Source: Zygophlyctis sp. KS116 (lineage: Eukaryota > Chytridiomycota). From it: a stretch of 64,000 nucleotides of DNA. Location of the stretch: positions 62,001 to 126,000 of the forward strand of contig BAAFSQ010000001.1 in NCBI GenBank assembly GCA_054661495.1, given 5' to 3'. The notes under the pieces were generated by a model. The model ran no database searches. It had not been told where the DNA came from and was given only the letters and a program-made list of their open reading frames with translations. Both the position numbers and the translations under genes were made by a program. Below, piece by piece: positions 8,270-21,062 of the stretch (the first letter of the stretch is position 1; every line of letters starts with the position of its first letter).

Positions 8270-11180
8270 ATGGAATTGACGCAAGAAATCTCAAACTTGG
8301 ATCTTGATGATGACGAATTAAATAGAGACATTCCTCCTCATGCATGTTCTTATTGTGGAATATATGGACCAAGCTCAGTTGCAAAATGTTTAAATTGTAA
8401 CAAGTGGTTTTGTAATGCAAAAACTCCAGGGACCGGAGCTTCTCATTTAATTTCTCATCTAGTTAAAGCTAGACATAAGGAAATCTCTTTACATCCGCTA
8501 TCACCGCTAGGAGAAACTGTGTTGGAATGTTACAATTGTGGATCTAGAAATTTATTTTCTTTGGGATTTATTCCTGCAAAAGCTGATACAGTTGTAGTTA
8601 TACTCTGTAGAACAACATGTGTTGGATCTTCTAAAGACTCTGAATGGGATATGAGTCAATGGCTACCACTTATTGAAGATAAAAGTATTCTTAATTGGTT
8701 GGTACAATCTCCAACGGAAGGTGAGGTCTCACGATCTAGAACAATTACAGCTCAGCATATTATAAAGATTGAAGAAATGTGGAAAGAAAATAATTCAGCT
8801 TCTATTTCAGACTTGAATAAACCAGGAAATGATGATGAACCAGTTCCAATCTTGTTACGGTATGAGGATGCTTATCAATATCAGAATATTTTTGGTCCAT
8901 TGGTGAATATGGAAGCAGAATATGATAAAATAGTTAAAGAATCTCAGACTCAAGAGAATGTTACGGTTAGATGGGATATGGGATTAAATAAGAAGAGAAC
9001 GGCTTATTTTATTCTTTCAAAATTAGAACAAGGAGATGTTAGATTGGCAATTGGAGATGAATTATTATTGAAATATAGAGGTAATTTTGAAGTTTTTAGA
9101 TTAACATCAAGGGGAATTAAGACCGTCTTGGGATGGACAAGGTCATGTTATCAAACTTCCAAATAGCATAAATGATTATGTAGGAATTGAATTATTGAGA
9201 GATGATAAAGCTCCAATTGATTGCACATTGAATTTCTCGGTTGATTTTGTTTGGAAATCTACATCTTTTGATAGGTATTTTTATAAGCTAATCAATAGAA
9301 TGCAAAATGCTTTGAAGAAATTTGCAATTGATGAATCTTCAGTCTCAAGTTTCATCTATCATCGTCTTTTGGGACATGATGTTGATCCTCAATTAATTAA
9401 AAATTCAATTCCAAAAGATGTGAAAGCTCCAAACCTTCCAGACTTGAATCCTTCACAGATATATGCTGTTAAAAGTGTTTTACAGAGTCCTCTAAGTTTA
9501 ATTCAAGGTCCTCCAGGTACAGGAAAGACTGTAACTTCTGCTACGATTGTCTATCATTTAGCGAATGCCAATAAAGGACCTGTTTTGGTATGTGCACCTT
9601 CAAATGTGGCGGTAGATCAATTAACTGAAAAAATTCATCGTACTGGATTGAAAGTAGTCAGAGTTGCTGCAAAATCTCGTGAAGGAATGGATTCTCCTGT
9701 TAATTTTTTATCACTCCATGAACAGGTTGCTAAAAATGATACAGATGTTCAGCTCCAAAAGTTGATTCGATTAAAAGAGGAACTCGGAGAATTGTCTTTT
9801 GCTGATGAAAAAAAGTACAAAAACTGCCTTCGAAAAGCTGAAAGGGAAATTTTGGATACGGCTGATGTTATCTGTTGTACTTGTACTGGAGCAGGAGACC
9901 CAAGGCTTCAGCGCCGGACCTTTAAAATGGTTCTTATTGATGAAGCAACTCAAGCAGCTGAACCAGAAGTTTTGATTCCTCTAGTTTTGGGGGCAAAGCA
10001 AGTAATTCTTGTGGGAGATCATCAACAATTGGGCCCCGTAATTATGAGTAAAAAAGCAGCTAGAGCTGGCTTAAGTCAATCTCTATTTGAACGGCTCATT
10101 ATTCTTGGAATCCGTCCAATTCGTTTGCAGGTACAATATCGTATGCATCCATGCCTCTCAGATTTTCCATCCAATATGTTTTACGAGGGTACTCTTCAGA
10201 ATGGAGTGACGATTTCAGAAAGGTTAAAGACGGATTTAGATTTCCCTTGGCCAATATTGGAGACGCCAATGATGTTTCACGCATCCTACGGACCAGAAGA
10301 GCTTTCCTCTTCTGGAACTTCTTATTTGAACCGGACAGGTATTTTCTGAATAATTTATATTTTAGAAGCTGTAAACTGTGAAAAAGTTGTGACCAAATTT
10401 TTGAAATTAGGAATTTCACCCTCTCAAATAGGAGTGATAACTCCTTATGAGGGTCAAAGGTCTTATATTGTAACGTATATGCAACAAAACGGAACTATGA
10501 AGAATGATTTGTATAAGGAAATTGAAGTTGCATCTGTTGATGCTTTCCAAGGCAGAGAAAAAGACTTTATTATTGTTTCATGCGTCAGATCAAATGATAA
10601 TCAGGGAATAGGATTTCTTAGTGACCCTCGTAGACTTAATGTGGCATTAACACGATCAAAATATGGTCTTGTGATTTTAGGAAATCCTAAGTTACTCTCC
10701 AAACATCCGTTGTGGTATAGTCTCTTGTGCAATTATAAGGATCAAGGATGCCTGGTTGAAGGTGCTCTTAGTAATCTTAAGATTTCAATGATTCAATTTC
10801 CAAAACCTGGCAAAAAAACTGAAAGAAAAAAGGAACCTGTCTCAATTCCAGCTCGACAATCTGATGGTAATTTATATTTTTACTTAATTCTAGGACGATT
10901 ACCTCCTCTGAATCGTCAAAACACGTCATTATCCTCCTTTACTGCTGCCGCTAAGCCATTCACTCAACCTTATCCAGTGAATCTATCTCAAGCTTCTGAT
11001 GCAGTTTCTCAGCGTCCATTAACCCAGAATTTCTCACAAAATTCTAGCTTTGGTTTTACTCAGCCATTATCTCAATCGGATCGTATTCAGCTGACCCAGG
11101 ACTCTGACTTTGATGATTATAAACATGACTTTGCCAACTTTGTTCGATCACCAGGTGGTTCTTCATACAGTCGTTTTTAA
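8270..11180 (+). CDS. UPF1: UPF1/NAM7 nonsense-mediated decay helicase
   Basis: Four exons (8270-9080, 9112-10338, 10366-10866, 10894-11180), introns 31, 27 and 27 nt, give 941 aa. The N-terminal Cys/His-rich domain ([19 protein letters not shown] onward) binds UPF2. The SF1 helicase core has GPPGTGKT (Walker A), [10 protein letters not shown], a QYRMHP motif and the [13 protein letters not shown] motif. UPF1 is an ATP-dependent RNA helicase that marks mRNAs with premature stops for decay. The C-terminal ~80 residues hold about eight SQ or TQ dipeptides, as in animal UPF1 phosphorylated by SMG1-type kinases. Intron 3 is 27 nt with no in-frame stop, so the unspliced fr1ame stays open; I call it an intron because its ends and length match the others. 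Confidence 0.96.
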
Positions 11181-11358
11181 GAGCAGTTAAAGAGAAGATA
11201 GGATTATGCAAAAGGCACTTGGTATGTCGAAGAATGTCAGCGAGTCAGATGGTCGGTAGATCTCTTAGCATCAGCGGGTCAAAGACTATATAGGACAGAT
11301 ACTTTTTCAATATATTGAATTTCTTGCCAACTTATTCCAAAAGGGTTAAACCCAATTG

Positions 11359-13417
11359 ATGGATTTTCCATTGTTCACCTTTCCATCGTCTTCTCCGCAG
11401 ACATTTGGACTATTATCCTCGGCATATCTGAGAAATGGAAAGGTTGATCGCCAAGTATCTATCATCCCAAAACTAAAGGTTGTAAATAACTGGCATAAAG
11501 TGGCACCCAGAACAAGAATTGCAGATCAGTCGATCCCCAGCAAGGAAACAAGAAGTTGCATTGATTCGATGGTATAAATAATTCATTTAATTTGATCAGG
11601 TTGATTATTATCATGCAAACTATATCAAAGAATTGATCCCGTACTCTATACTCTCGGATCTTGTTGGAGAGGATATTTCGCTAAATCAGCAATTAGATGA
11701 TTATGATCCTTTTGTTGGGAATGCATTATATATTCATGCGTATGAGAATGGATCTCAACTGTGGATCTATGCGAGTGGCAAAGCCATGAACATTCTTAGT
11801 ACGTTTATTTCGAATAATTTATTTTCTAGAATTTGCATATTTTTGTGATGGTCAATTTAAACCTTCGGTTTTTGAATCTGTAGAGTTTAATACTCCTATT
11901 CGTCAGATCACAGGAATTGCCGCCAGTCAGCATTTTGTAGCGGTTAGATCGTGGGATGGAGTCACTTTTCTTGAGGTTATTAAAAAGGATGAATCCTCTG
12001 TCACTTTTGAGATGATTAATTTTCATCGATTTAAGAGGCCACCGTTGCATGTTGAATGGCATCAAGTTATATTTGGACAAGCAATCATACGATTAGAAGG
12101 TGGTCCTTGTTATCTTTGGGATATAAGTAATTCAGCCAATGACAGGTAGTTTAAATTAGTTAATCAAAGGCTTGTATGCATTTATAAAGAAAATTTCAGT
12201 TCTGAATCAATTCAGTTGTCATGGAAGTCTTGTACTTTTGGATCCCATCCCAAAGAAATAATTTTGGCTGATCCTCATAATTTGGATTTACTTGATACAA
12301 GGGTATGTAAAACAGACAAATATTTACTTGTAGAGTAATGCTGTGCCATCTAGAATTTTAGATTATGAAAAGCGTCTATATTCTATAGCTAAAGATCCAC
12401 TCAATTGCTTTCATATTGCGCTTGGAATGGAAAAAACAACTGATTTAATTGATCTGCGCTATGTAAAAACACCAATTTTCCAAATGGGATTTCAAGATGA
12501 TCGTGATAAATGTGTAGAACTGAAGTTTATTCATTCAGACTCTAGTAATCTTGATTTATTTGATTACTTTAGGATATATATTCGGATGGGATCGGCAGAG
12601 AGGAAACACAATGTTATATGAGCTTGATAATGCCGAAAAGTGTGGGTATTACCCTCCTTGTTTGAGATCAGTTCAAAACTTGGCACCATTTAAAGATTTT
12701 TTAACTCAAGATCACTTACCATTTCTTCCAAAACGTCCTGAACATCATGTTACACTTCGAGAAGATGAAAATCACCCGCCTTGGCCAAATCTTATTGGAT
12801 GCGTGCCTCTTTTCTTGCAAGATACAGTATCATTACATCACCTATTTGAAGATGGCTCGATATATTCTATCAAATATAGTAAAGACGCCTCGAGCGTTGG
12901 AAAGGAAAAGGATCCATATATTGACCTAGATTTCATAAATCAACAAGAATCTATTCTATTTAAAGAATATACGGAAATTTCAGACCTTTTTCAAAACTCT
13001 CAAGTTCTCAAACTTAAATCATCAAGATCATCGGTTAAAAAAGGTACAAGAGTATTTTTAAATTTAGATAAATCTCCCTCGATTTCTTATTCTGATCCAC
13101 CCACGACCATGCCAACTGACTCTTTATCCTCAGTTCAAGAATATTACCTTGAAAGATGGATGAGATATGAAGATTTCTACCAATCTAAAGACTTGTCTTT
13201 TAAGTCTTTAAGCGAAAGAAAAAGAAACATAGTCGAGTCTTCATCACCGATTTTGCCACTGGAATCACCTAAAACTCATGCTGTTAATGAATCCGTGCCA
13301 GCTATAGTACAATATCTTGGATCTCAAGATTCTCCAATTAGAGTAGAATCTAAAAAGCCTGAAAATGCAGGAAAATCAAAAAATATGGAAAAGTCAAAGA
13401 GAAGAAAAGGATTCTAG
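11359..13417 (+). CDS. Possible RNA polymerase I factor, Rrn6/TAF1C-like
   Basis: Six exons (11359-11571, 11600-11798, 11830-12145, 12170-12302, 12334-12544, 12573-13417) with introns of 28, 31, 24, 31 and 28 nt give 638 aa. All joins keep frame and remove stops. The middle looks like beta-propeller blades (SCTFGSHPKEIILADPHNLDLL, RYIFGWDRQRGNTMLYEL). The rest is a charged, Ser-rich helical C-terminus ending in a basic cluster (KKPENAGKSKNMEKSKRRK). The HP-x-x-ILAD...LDLLD pattern recalls the Rrn6/TAF1C propeller of the Pol I core-promoter factor. That is a weak-similarity guess; another propeller protein remains possible. Confidence 0.75.
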
Positions 13418-13532
13418 TTTTATTTATATCAAGACTGTCTGGTTTTTAAACGTTATCATGAATTCGCCATCGTAACAATATAACAGTAAAAATTTCTTAA
13501 AGGCTTAAAGCTAATAAGCAAGTTTAGTAAAA

Positions 13533-13929
13533 ATGAATGAAATCGTTGAAATCTCTAGTCTTTTCCAATCTTTTTATGAGAATTTAAATCCCAAGGAGTC
13601 CTCTAGCCTTGAAATAAAAAAATCTTTTCTTGTTTTTCAATTACAAAAATTAGTCCAAGCGCATTCTGACCTCAAAGAATGTCTGAGAGAGTTGGAAGAC
13701 TTGGATCATGAGTGGAATTCCTTGTCTAAAACATTTACTCAAGAATCTAAACTCATTGGAGACAAATTAAAAAAGCAGAAATGTTCTCTTATTCGTGAAT
13801 TTGATTCTGATATTGCTAGTTTCCTGGAAAATGTGAAAACGAAAACTGCAGATGACTCCAAGGCCGATGCAATGGCAAAAGTAATTTTTTTGAATCTTAT
13901 GATAGTCTATGCTCTCCATGTTTCAATAA
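13533..13929 (+). CDS. Small coiled-coil protein, unrecognised
   Basis: Exons 13533-13880 and 13906-13929 with a 25-nt intron give 123 aa. The second exon encodes only SMLSMFQ and the stop. The protein is mostly alpha-helical with heptad-like spacing (LQKLVQAHSDLKECLRELE and following) and many Glu, Lys and Ser. It could belong to a small helical complex subunit such as a kinetochore, mediator or BLOC component, but no motif settles this. Its stop lies 3 bp from the end of the oppositely oriented HSF gene. Confidence 0.7.
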
Positions 13930-13932
13930 AAA

Positions 13933-15083
13933 TTAGGAAAATAATTGTCTATCTATAGATTCATCTTGAGATTCATCCAATACATCTTCCAAATTCGCTT
14001 GAAGAGGATCTTCTCCTAAATCTCCCAAAAACGTATCATATTTTTCTGTTGATTCTGGTACTGTAAATGGAATTTCATCCAAAGAAGACGTTCCATTATT
14101 GTTATTCATGATTGAGAGTAAAGTTTCTCGATCTTCATCTGTACCATGAAAATTCATAAAGTTATCAGGATCTATTCCTACCAATGATGCAACATCAATA
14201 ACATGATCCTGAAGTAAATCTAAATGCTTTTCCACTTTGTTTGTTTTATCAATTACAATATCTACTTTAGTAGACAAATCACTTTTATTACTTTCTTGAG
14301 AAGGATCTTGAACCAAATTTTGAAGATATGTAGATACAAGAGCTAGAATTTTTAATTTTATAAATAACTTACATTCACTTCCTAAATTATTTCGCTTATT
14401 TAAAAATTTAGAATCAGAATCCACTTCTACCAACTTTCTCTTATCTCCTAATTTTGAAGTATCTCTATAAATTAAGAATTCTTAAATTACCCAATAGAAT
14501 TCAAGATTGCCTTTTTAGAACTGAATATACTAGCTAAAAAACCTAAAATCTTATCAATCGTTTCCTGCTGTCTTGAATATCTTTCTCTTAATTCAAGACT
14601 TTCATTCCATAAACTTTGATTATCATTTCTAATATTTTTTAAATCATTCGAGATATTTGATTGAGTCCTCTTAATCGCCATAATCTGTTGTATCAAGTGA
14701 TTTAAATCGACAGAATTAGAATCCACTGCATGCGATTTCTTTCTTGAAACTAGAGATAATAGTTCAGGATGCCCCCGTTTAAAATTGGGATTTGTGAATT
14801 CCAAGATGTCATCAAACGCAGAGAATAATGCGCCTTGTGATGGCTGAGGAACTTTATGGAATCCATACATATTCAACTGTCTTACAAAAGAAGCAAAGTT
14901 TGAATGTTTAAAGAACAATGGCAAAACTTCCTTTGAAAACTCTTCTTGATTTAAAACTTGGAAAGAATTTCCGTTTATGCTCCAAGCGATCAACCGATCT
15001 GTAGAAGGATCGTTAACCATTGAAAAGAGCTTTGTGAGAAAGTTGGCAACTATCTTTGAATCAGCCATTTTTTCCAATTTCAA
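13933..15083 (-). CDS. HSF1: Heat shock transcription factor
   Basis: Minus-strand exons 14491-15083, 14373-14464 and 13933-14342 with introns of 26 and 30 nt give 364 aa. The DNA-binding domain spans about residues 8-110 and has the recognition-helix signature FASFVRQLNMYGFHKV and the FKRGHPELL end. A trimerising coiled coil (HR-A/B) follows at about 130-195. The acidic C-terminus (EDPLQANLEDVLDESQDE) looks like an activation region. HSF binds GAA repeats and drives chaperone genes. The 30-nt second intron carries no stop in frame, so retention would add ten residues. A second in-frame ATG at 15068 (MADSK) is an equally good start. Confidence 0.95.
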
Positions 15084-15119
15084 ATTTTACAATTCCTTGC
15101 ACTAAACTGGACTAATGCC

Positions 15120-15147
15120 GCAGATCTGCCGCAAGGGTGAGATCTGC
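15120..15147. repeat. Inverted repeat upstream of HSF
   Basis: Perfect 8-bp arms GCAGATCT and AGATCTGC flank a 12-bp loop, 36 bp before the HSF start codon on the minus strand. It could be a dimer-binding operator or an RNA hairpin in the 5' leader. It is not an HSE. Confidence 0.8.
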
Positions 15148-15316
15148 AGCACTGAAAGTTGTTGCATTGTAAGGATAATGATGGATATTTAGTCATTGTT
15201 GCGATAGTTGATCTAATAGTTCGGACATGTTTTGCACTAAACCTGAAACGGAGAAAATTGAAACAATGATTTCTTTCTTGATTATGTTCATAATAAATTC
15301 CATTAAATACAAGAAT

Positions 15317-18300
15317 TTACGACTTTCTCATATTGAAAAAGATGTTTGGTTTTCTTGTAGTGCTAGATGCTTGACTGGTGAGTGCAGGTCCGGAATTAGA
15401 AATATTCGAAGGATTGCTTAAAGGATCGTTGCTTGCAATACGTGGATCTTTGATCTTGATATCGTTTAAAATTATTTCAAGATGATTAGAGGGTCCATCA
15501 ATATGTGATAAATTTGAAAAATTTTCAAGATAATATCTAACTTCATTCAATAGTCTAGCATAAAATTTATTAAAATTACCTGCTTTTTCCAACGCTTGTG
15601 TAAAAATTGGTTTTTTTGAATTCCTCTTCTAATTTTAAATCATAAAAAGTGAAAATATCAGTCATGATTTGTTTAACAATACAAACTGGAAGATACTTGA
15701 TAAGAACCTTGTATAAATTGCCGGTTTCTTTAACAAGTCCAGACATATGTATGCTGACTTGAGGGTCACTAGAGAATTCTTTTAAATCAGGATCATCCCA
15801 ATTAACAGTCTTTTTTTGAGTAAATAAAACTTACCAATAATTTAGTACCATAAAATGCGACACGTTCTTTCATGATTGTTACTAGCTTGGAATGCAGTTG
15901 AGTTTGATGATCATTATAATCTTTTAAAAGTTTTTCAAATTCTTCCAATAATAAATGCTGTTTAGGGGGTATTAATTGCATAAAGAAGGCTTTTAGTTCA
16001 GGAATCATAGTGATTATTACTCCTAGAGATTGAGATGTATATGCTATTATTTTAAATTAGGCCTCTTACCAATATGCTTAGCGGTTATATTCTTTAGTCC
16101 TGCTGATTTTAATGCTCCAGCTCCCAAAATCATTTGGCAACTTTTGGAATTTACCAACTTGAAATTAGAAAATCAATTTACCTTTAGCAGCTCAAATATA
16201 CGATGTAGAACATCAGTTGTTAAAGAAGGGACACTTTTTGCAACCTGGAGATAATCATGTGCAGCCTTGATAAATAGTAACATAAATCCAACCACAAAGT
16301 AATTTTGTCCTGCAATTTGAATAAAGTCTCCACTTTTAAATGAGTCGTTATTTCCTTTTCTTGTTGATGCAAGCGTCGCTGACGAACCAGTAGGATTCAT
16401 GGATAATTCAGAGTTTTGTTTCTTCAAAAGTCCAAGCCTATGGTCTTCATCTTCACCATCATCACGAGAAGATGATATGACAATTCCATCAATCATCTGT
16501 TGAAAGTCTACCGGAACCTCTACATGTACCCATTGCTCATTTTCAATCATGATCGCGATCTGCTTGGATCTTTCTTCATGGAAAATATTGAGAAAAGCTT
16601 TAGCCTAGATTTGTTGGAAATAAGAAATCAAACCTGAGAAATAATGGCACCTTTCAAGCCAAAACATATTCTTCCAGTGATAGATTCAGCAGAATTTACA
16701 AATTGCCAAGTGGTGCCAAAGAATCGGTAAAAATCACTTGGATTTAGCATCGCATGCTGATCAGATCGTGCTCCAATCAGCTTTGCACATCGCACATGTA
16801 CCAAATCACAAGCGGATGCCAAAACTCCAGCAAAATCGATTATAAAAGAGCCGTAAACAGTCCCTTCGGCGTTCGAATCAACTTTAAAAGCCCATTGATT
16901 CGTTTCTAGATTATTGATATCCAAACCACCTTCTCCCAATTCATCATCTTCCTCCAAAGTTTTTCTCCTGTGCTTGTGAACAGGAGAACTTTTTGTGGGA
17001 GAAGATTTTCCTGGAGAGCTTTTAGCAGGACTAATCGGACTTAACTTGCTAGTCGTCTTGATACTATCCAGACCTATTGGTAAACTTTGTTTCTGTCCTT
17101 CCACGATAATTGATGAGATAATCGCATGATAGATCGAGACACGTTGAAGAATATGTAGTGTAGTCACATATACCATCAATAGCAAATCGAAAAACTTATG
17201 AAACGCCATAGCCTTAAGCTGTTTGGCCAATTTACTATGCATTTAAACTCTAAAATTTACCTTTGTTTATCTTTTATGTTGACGGGAATCGAAGGTTCAT
17301 CAGGAACGTAAAAATCAGCAGGATAATGCTAAAATTATGAAGAATAGTTTACCTTTTTGCTTAAAATTTTAATATCTTGCAATAGCTTTGTCTTGTACGT
17401 ATTAAATGCTTCCGTCAATTTGTTCATTCTTAATAGCCCAAGAATAACAGGCGATAATTTTCCCTTTAATTCTGTTTCTAAATTCAATAATTTCTCGTCC
17501 GGTAGCCTTAATGGTATTTGAGTTTCAGTAGGATCGAAATTGAATTCAAAAATCTTCTCAATCCAAAAATTCAAAGGAGCCATAGCCAATAAAGGGGATA
17601 TAAAACGTTTTTCCTGTCCTTTTCCTTTTCCAAATTCAGACGCAGATGATACAGAAAGCGGGGTAGACACAACTTTTGACAAATCATTACTTAAAATATT
17701 TAATAAATCAGCCTCCATGACAGAATATATAGTCTTTGAAACTTCCACTAATTGTAAAGGCAAATTCCCCAAAGATTTGATGCCTTTAAAGTCAATTCTT
17801 TGTGATATAAAATGATTTATATTATATTGGAACACGCCATCCGCTAATTTCTTAGACTCAGAACTAGTAGATTCTGAGAGAGAAATGGGACTCGCCAAAC
17901 CTTGTTTTTCTTGCATTCCGTTTAATGCTCTCCCAGAATATTCCATTAAATCCAAAGCCCCAACATAATCCCCTTTATTCAAGTACACCTGTAAAACTGG
18001 TTGTGTCTGTTTTATCTTGTAAACAATTTTAACAGCTACGTCTTATAAATTTATAGACTTACATTCTAATAAAAGCGTACAATTTCCTCTTTCTCGATTC
18101 AATTTTACAATTTCTAATCCTTTTTTAACTTGATTTTGCGATAAATCTTTTAATTTGTCCTGTAATTCTGAAATTCTTTGTATACAACTTTTAGTCTCTT
18201 GTTGCAATATTTGTAAATTCTGTAATGCAGAAAAAAATCCACTTGATTTTATAGATATTTCCTTCATTAAGTGAATTTCTACAATATCTAAATAATGCGA

Positions 18301-18903
18301 TAATTTTTCTTGTAATATCCTTTGAGAGGTAAAAGAGTCTGAATTATTAGATTTTAAATCTAAATATTCTACTACAGTTGAAAAAACTCTAGGATTTCCT
18401 AAAGAAAATTCCTCATCAAAATAAATCCCTGGTACATTATGTAATGGCGGAGCATTCCCCGAATACATTTTTGGCTTATTTGGAGATTTGTCCTTTTTTG
18501 GAGAATTACTATTACTAGTTTTAGATCTAGAATTAGATCTTAGAGGTGGTAATTCATTTGCAACAAAACTCCCAGCCATTGCTAATCTAGCCGTCCATTC
18601 TTCTAGAGAATTGAACGTATCATTAGAGTCTAAATTTACTAAATCCGCACTTCCCTCTACTGCTGCAGACAATCCCACAACTCTATTACATAAATATTTG
18701 TCGTGTTCTGCCTGTATAGAGTTTAAATACGACTCTAATTCATAAATCTTTACTTTTTTAATATTTGTAGAATTATTTATAGGATTTATAGATATATTTT
18801 CCAGAGTTTTTAGAATAGAATTATTATCCTTTAGAATCCCAGCAATCCCATTCTTTCCAATATCTTGCAGAGTCCATGCATGTTCTCTATTTGCAGGTTC
18901 CAT
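15317..18903 (-). CDS. VPS54: VPS54, GARP/EARP tethering complex subunit
   Basis: Nine minus-strand exons: 18063-18903, 17353-18035, 17261-17328, 16634-17234, 16182-16604, 16070-16157, 15835-16043, 15580-15809, 15317-15554. Introns are 24-29 nt and the product is 1126 aa. Family segments include GIYFDEEFSLGNPRVF, LQEKLSHYLDIVEIHLMKEIS, QTQPVLQVYLNKGDYVGALDL, SKSCQMILGAGALKSAGLK and the C-terminal helical domain (IPPKQHLLLEEFEKLLKDYNDH). VPS54 is the GARP-defining subunit that tethers endosome-derived vesicles at the Golgi. Two low-complexity inserts, one with repeated KSSP units near the middle and one with SPKKDKSPNKPK near residue 130, lengthen it relative to the human protein. Confidence 0.95.
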
Positions 18904-19075
18904 TTATAATTATTTCTGAGGGTGAGTCTTTTGTATGAGTGTTACAGAGTCTTACAAAAAGATTGAAAGAGATTGAAAGAGAATTCGCCTAATGTCCGAA
19001 TTTCCAAAGTCCGATTTTTAAAGCGACTCTAAAGTCATTTTTAAGTAGTTATAAGAGCTTTAAAAGAAATAAGAA

Positions 19076-21007
19076 ATGGCAGAAATTCTGTTCGCAGACG
19101 CCGTTCCCGTCGTTAGAGACACCGCCGTTGAAAAGTCTGAATGGATAAATATATCTGTTAAAATGTCAAAGGAAAAGGTATATATTGCAATTTAAAACTA
19201 GACGCTCCAATTACAATTAACAAGTGAAAACGATTACACGTTTCTTTATTCTTTGGACATTAATACTCTAGACTTTTCAAAACTAAAAAATGATCAGAAT
19301 TTATTAGTGGAATTTGTTTCTTTTCCTCTAAAATTCATCGAATTGTTAAAACAAGTTATCATGGATTCAAGTTTAGAAAGTCCGAAATTTATTTGTAAAT
19401 TGGTCTCTAGAGATCCAAATCCTGCTACGCTATCAGTGATTGAAACTAATTCTTTTAGAAATATTATTCATATTTCGCTCTCTTTTGTTCCTGGGAATGA
19501 TACACAGTTAAAGTCTTATTTAGCAGGACTAGTAAAGGAATTCAAGGATAAATCTTCAAGTCTTTATGAAAAATTACAAATCAAAAGTCAAACTTTAGAC
19601 GCGAAAGAAATTGATTACAAGGATCTGATTCAAAAGTTAACTCTAGAATTGGAAAATACAAAGATTAAAGCTAATGAATCTAGGCAAGATTTGGAATTGG
19701 AATATAATAGGCAAATTTCTAGTCAAAAGGAAGATTGGTTAAAGGAAAAAAAAGAAATATTGCTACAGTCTGAAAATTTACAGAGAAATTTAGAAAACAA
19801 GTATAAAGAACAAGTTGATGGACTCTTGGAAAAAATTTCAAATTTAAAGGAATATAGTGGGAATTACTCTGAAAAGGTTTTACATTTACAAAATTCTCTT
19901 GAAATTGCTGAAAGAGATAGGAATAGGCTGAATTTAGAATTAGTTTCTACTAAAAGAGATTTAGAAAGAGTTTCTTATTCTTTGGAAGAGAGTACAAGGA
20001 TTAAAGCTGGATTAGAGGTTTCAAATGAAAGGCTTTCATCTCATATTCAACAATTGGAAAAAAGAGAACGGGAATTATCAGATTCTTGTAGAGGAAATGA
20101 CGATAGGATTTTAGGATTTCAAGAAAAAATTGTATTTTTATTAAAAATTTTAAATTTATAGACTAGATTGGAAGATGAAGTTTTGTATCATAAATCTCAG
20201 TTTTTGAAAATGGAGGACAATGTAAAAAGAGCGTCTGATGAAATAAACAAGGTATCTAATTCTTTAAAAATAAATTTAGGGAAATGATATTATTAGGAAA
20301 TTACAGACAGATATGAAATCTGCAAAATCTAAAATTAAATTAAAAAATACAGTCACTATTGCACAGGAGAAACTTTTGGAAGAAAAGTCAGAGTCTGTTG
20401 GGATTCTACAAAAGGAAATTTTAGACTGTAAAGAATCTTTAGAGAAACTAAAGGCTGAAAATCAAGCTTTGGTCTCTAAAAATGGAGAGTTTGAGAAGAA
20501 ATTGGAAGAGAGTAAAACAATAATTAATGATAATAATCATGGTATTTCCGCTTTTTTTAAAATTAGTGATTGAATGGCTTCATAAGCAATTAAACGAAGA
20601 TGCGCTGACACGACCGTATTCTCATTCAGTGGCGCCAGCTGTAGATTTCAGTAAATACGCAACTTCAACTCTTGCGCATGCAGAGATAAAGGTATTTCTG
20701 TTTTCTTATTTGATAGAGACAAAGTCCTCCCAGATTCAATCGGCATAGTCCGGCCTCTGAAAACCGACCTCCTTCAAATGGTTCTGTTTATAAAGGCCTT
20801 GGGGCAAATGGACAGGTGGAAAGATCTAATACACAAGGTGTTGTAGCGTCCTCTCCGTTACCACCAAACTCGTACCGTGGAGTAAATCATTTGGATGGAT
20901 CAATGTTCTCAAACCCTGCGACTGCAAATATGGGACAAGCTAACTTTGATACCGGCCTAAAAAATCCGTTAAAGCCATCAGTAGGGATAAAGTCAAACTA
21001 CTTTTAA
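19076..21007 (+). CDS. SASS6: SAS-6 centriole cartwheel protein
   Basis: Six exons (19076-19177, 19202-20131, 20162-20251, 20280-20541, 20567-20691, 20717-21007), introns 24, 30, 28, 25 and 25 nt, give 599 aa. The N-terminal globular head holds FLYSLDI, LLVEFVSFPLKFIELL and SFRNIIHISLSFVPGND, the conserved head-domain landmarks. A long coiled coil follows from about residue 165 to 425, including the conserved KLKNTVTIAQEKLLEEK, then VIEWLHKQLNE and a disordered tail. SAS-6 dimers form the nine-fold ring of the centriole or basal-body cartwheel, so its presence indicates centrioles. It ends 55 bp from the stop of AK7, which points the other way. Confidence 0.95.
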
Positions 21008-21062
21008 AGTTTGTATATATTTGAATTAAGAATTTTGAATAATAAATTAGTATTCAAAATTA

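Noticed and set aside
10099-10419. Minus-strand 106-codon frame inside UPF1
   Set aside because: It is antisense to conserved helicase motifs and matches no family.
16030-16254. Plus-strand membrane-like frame inside VPS54
   Set aside because: It is the reverse of VPS54 exons 5-7, whose protein sequence is clearly conserved.
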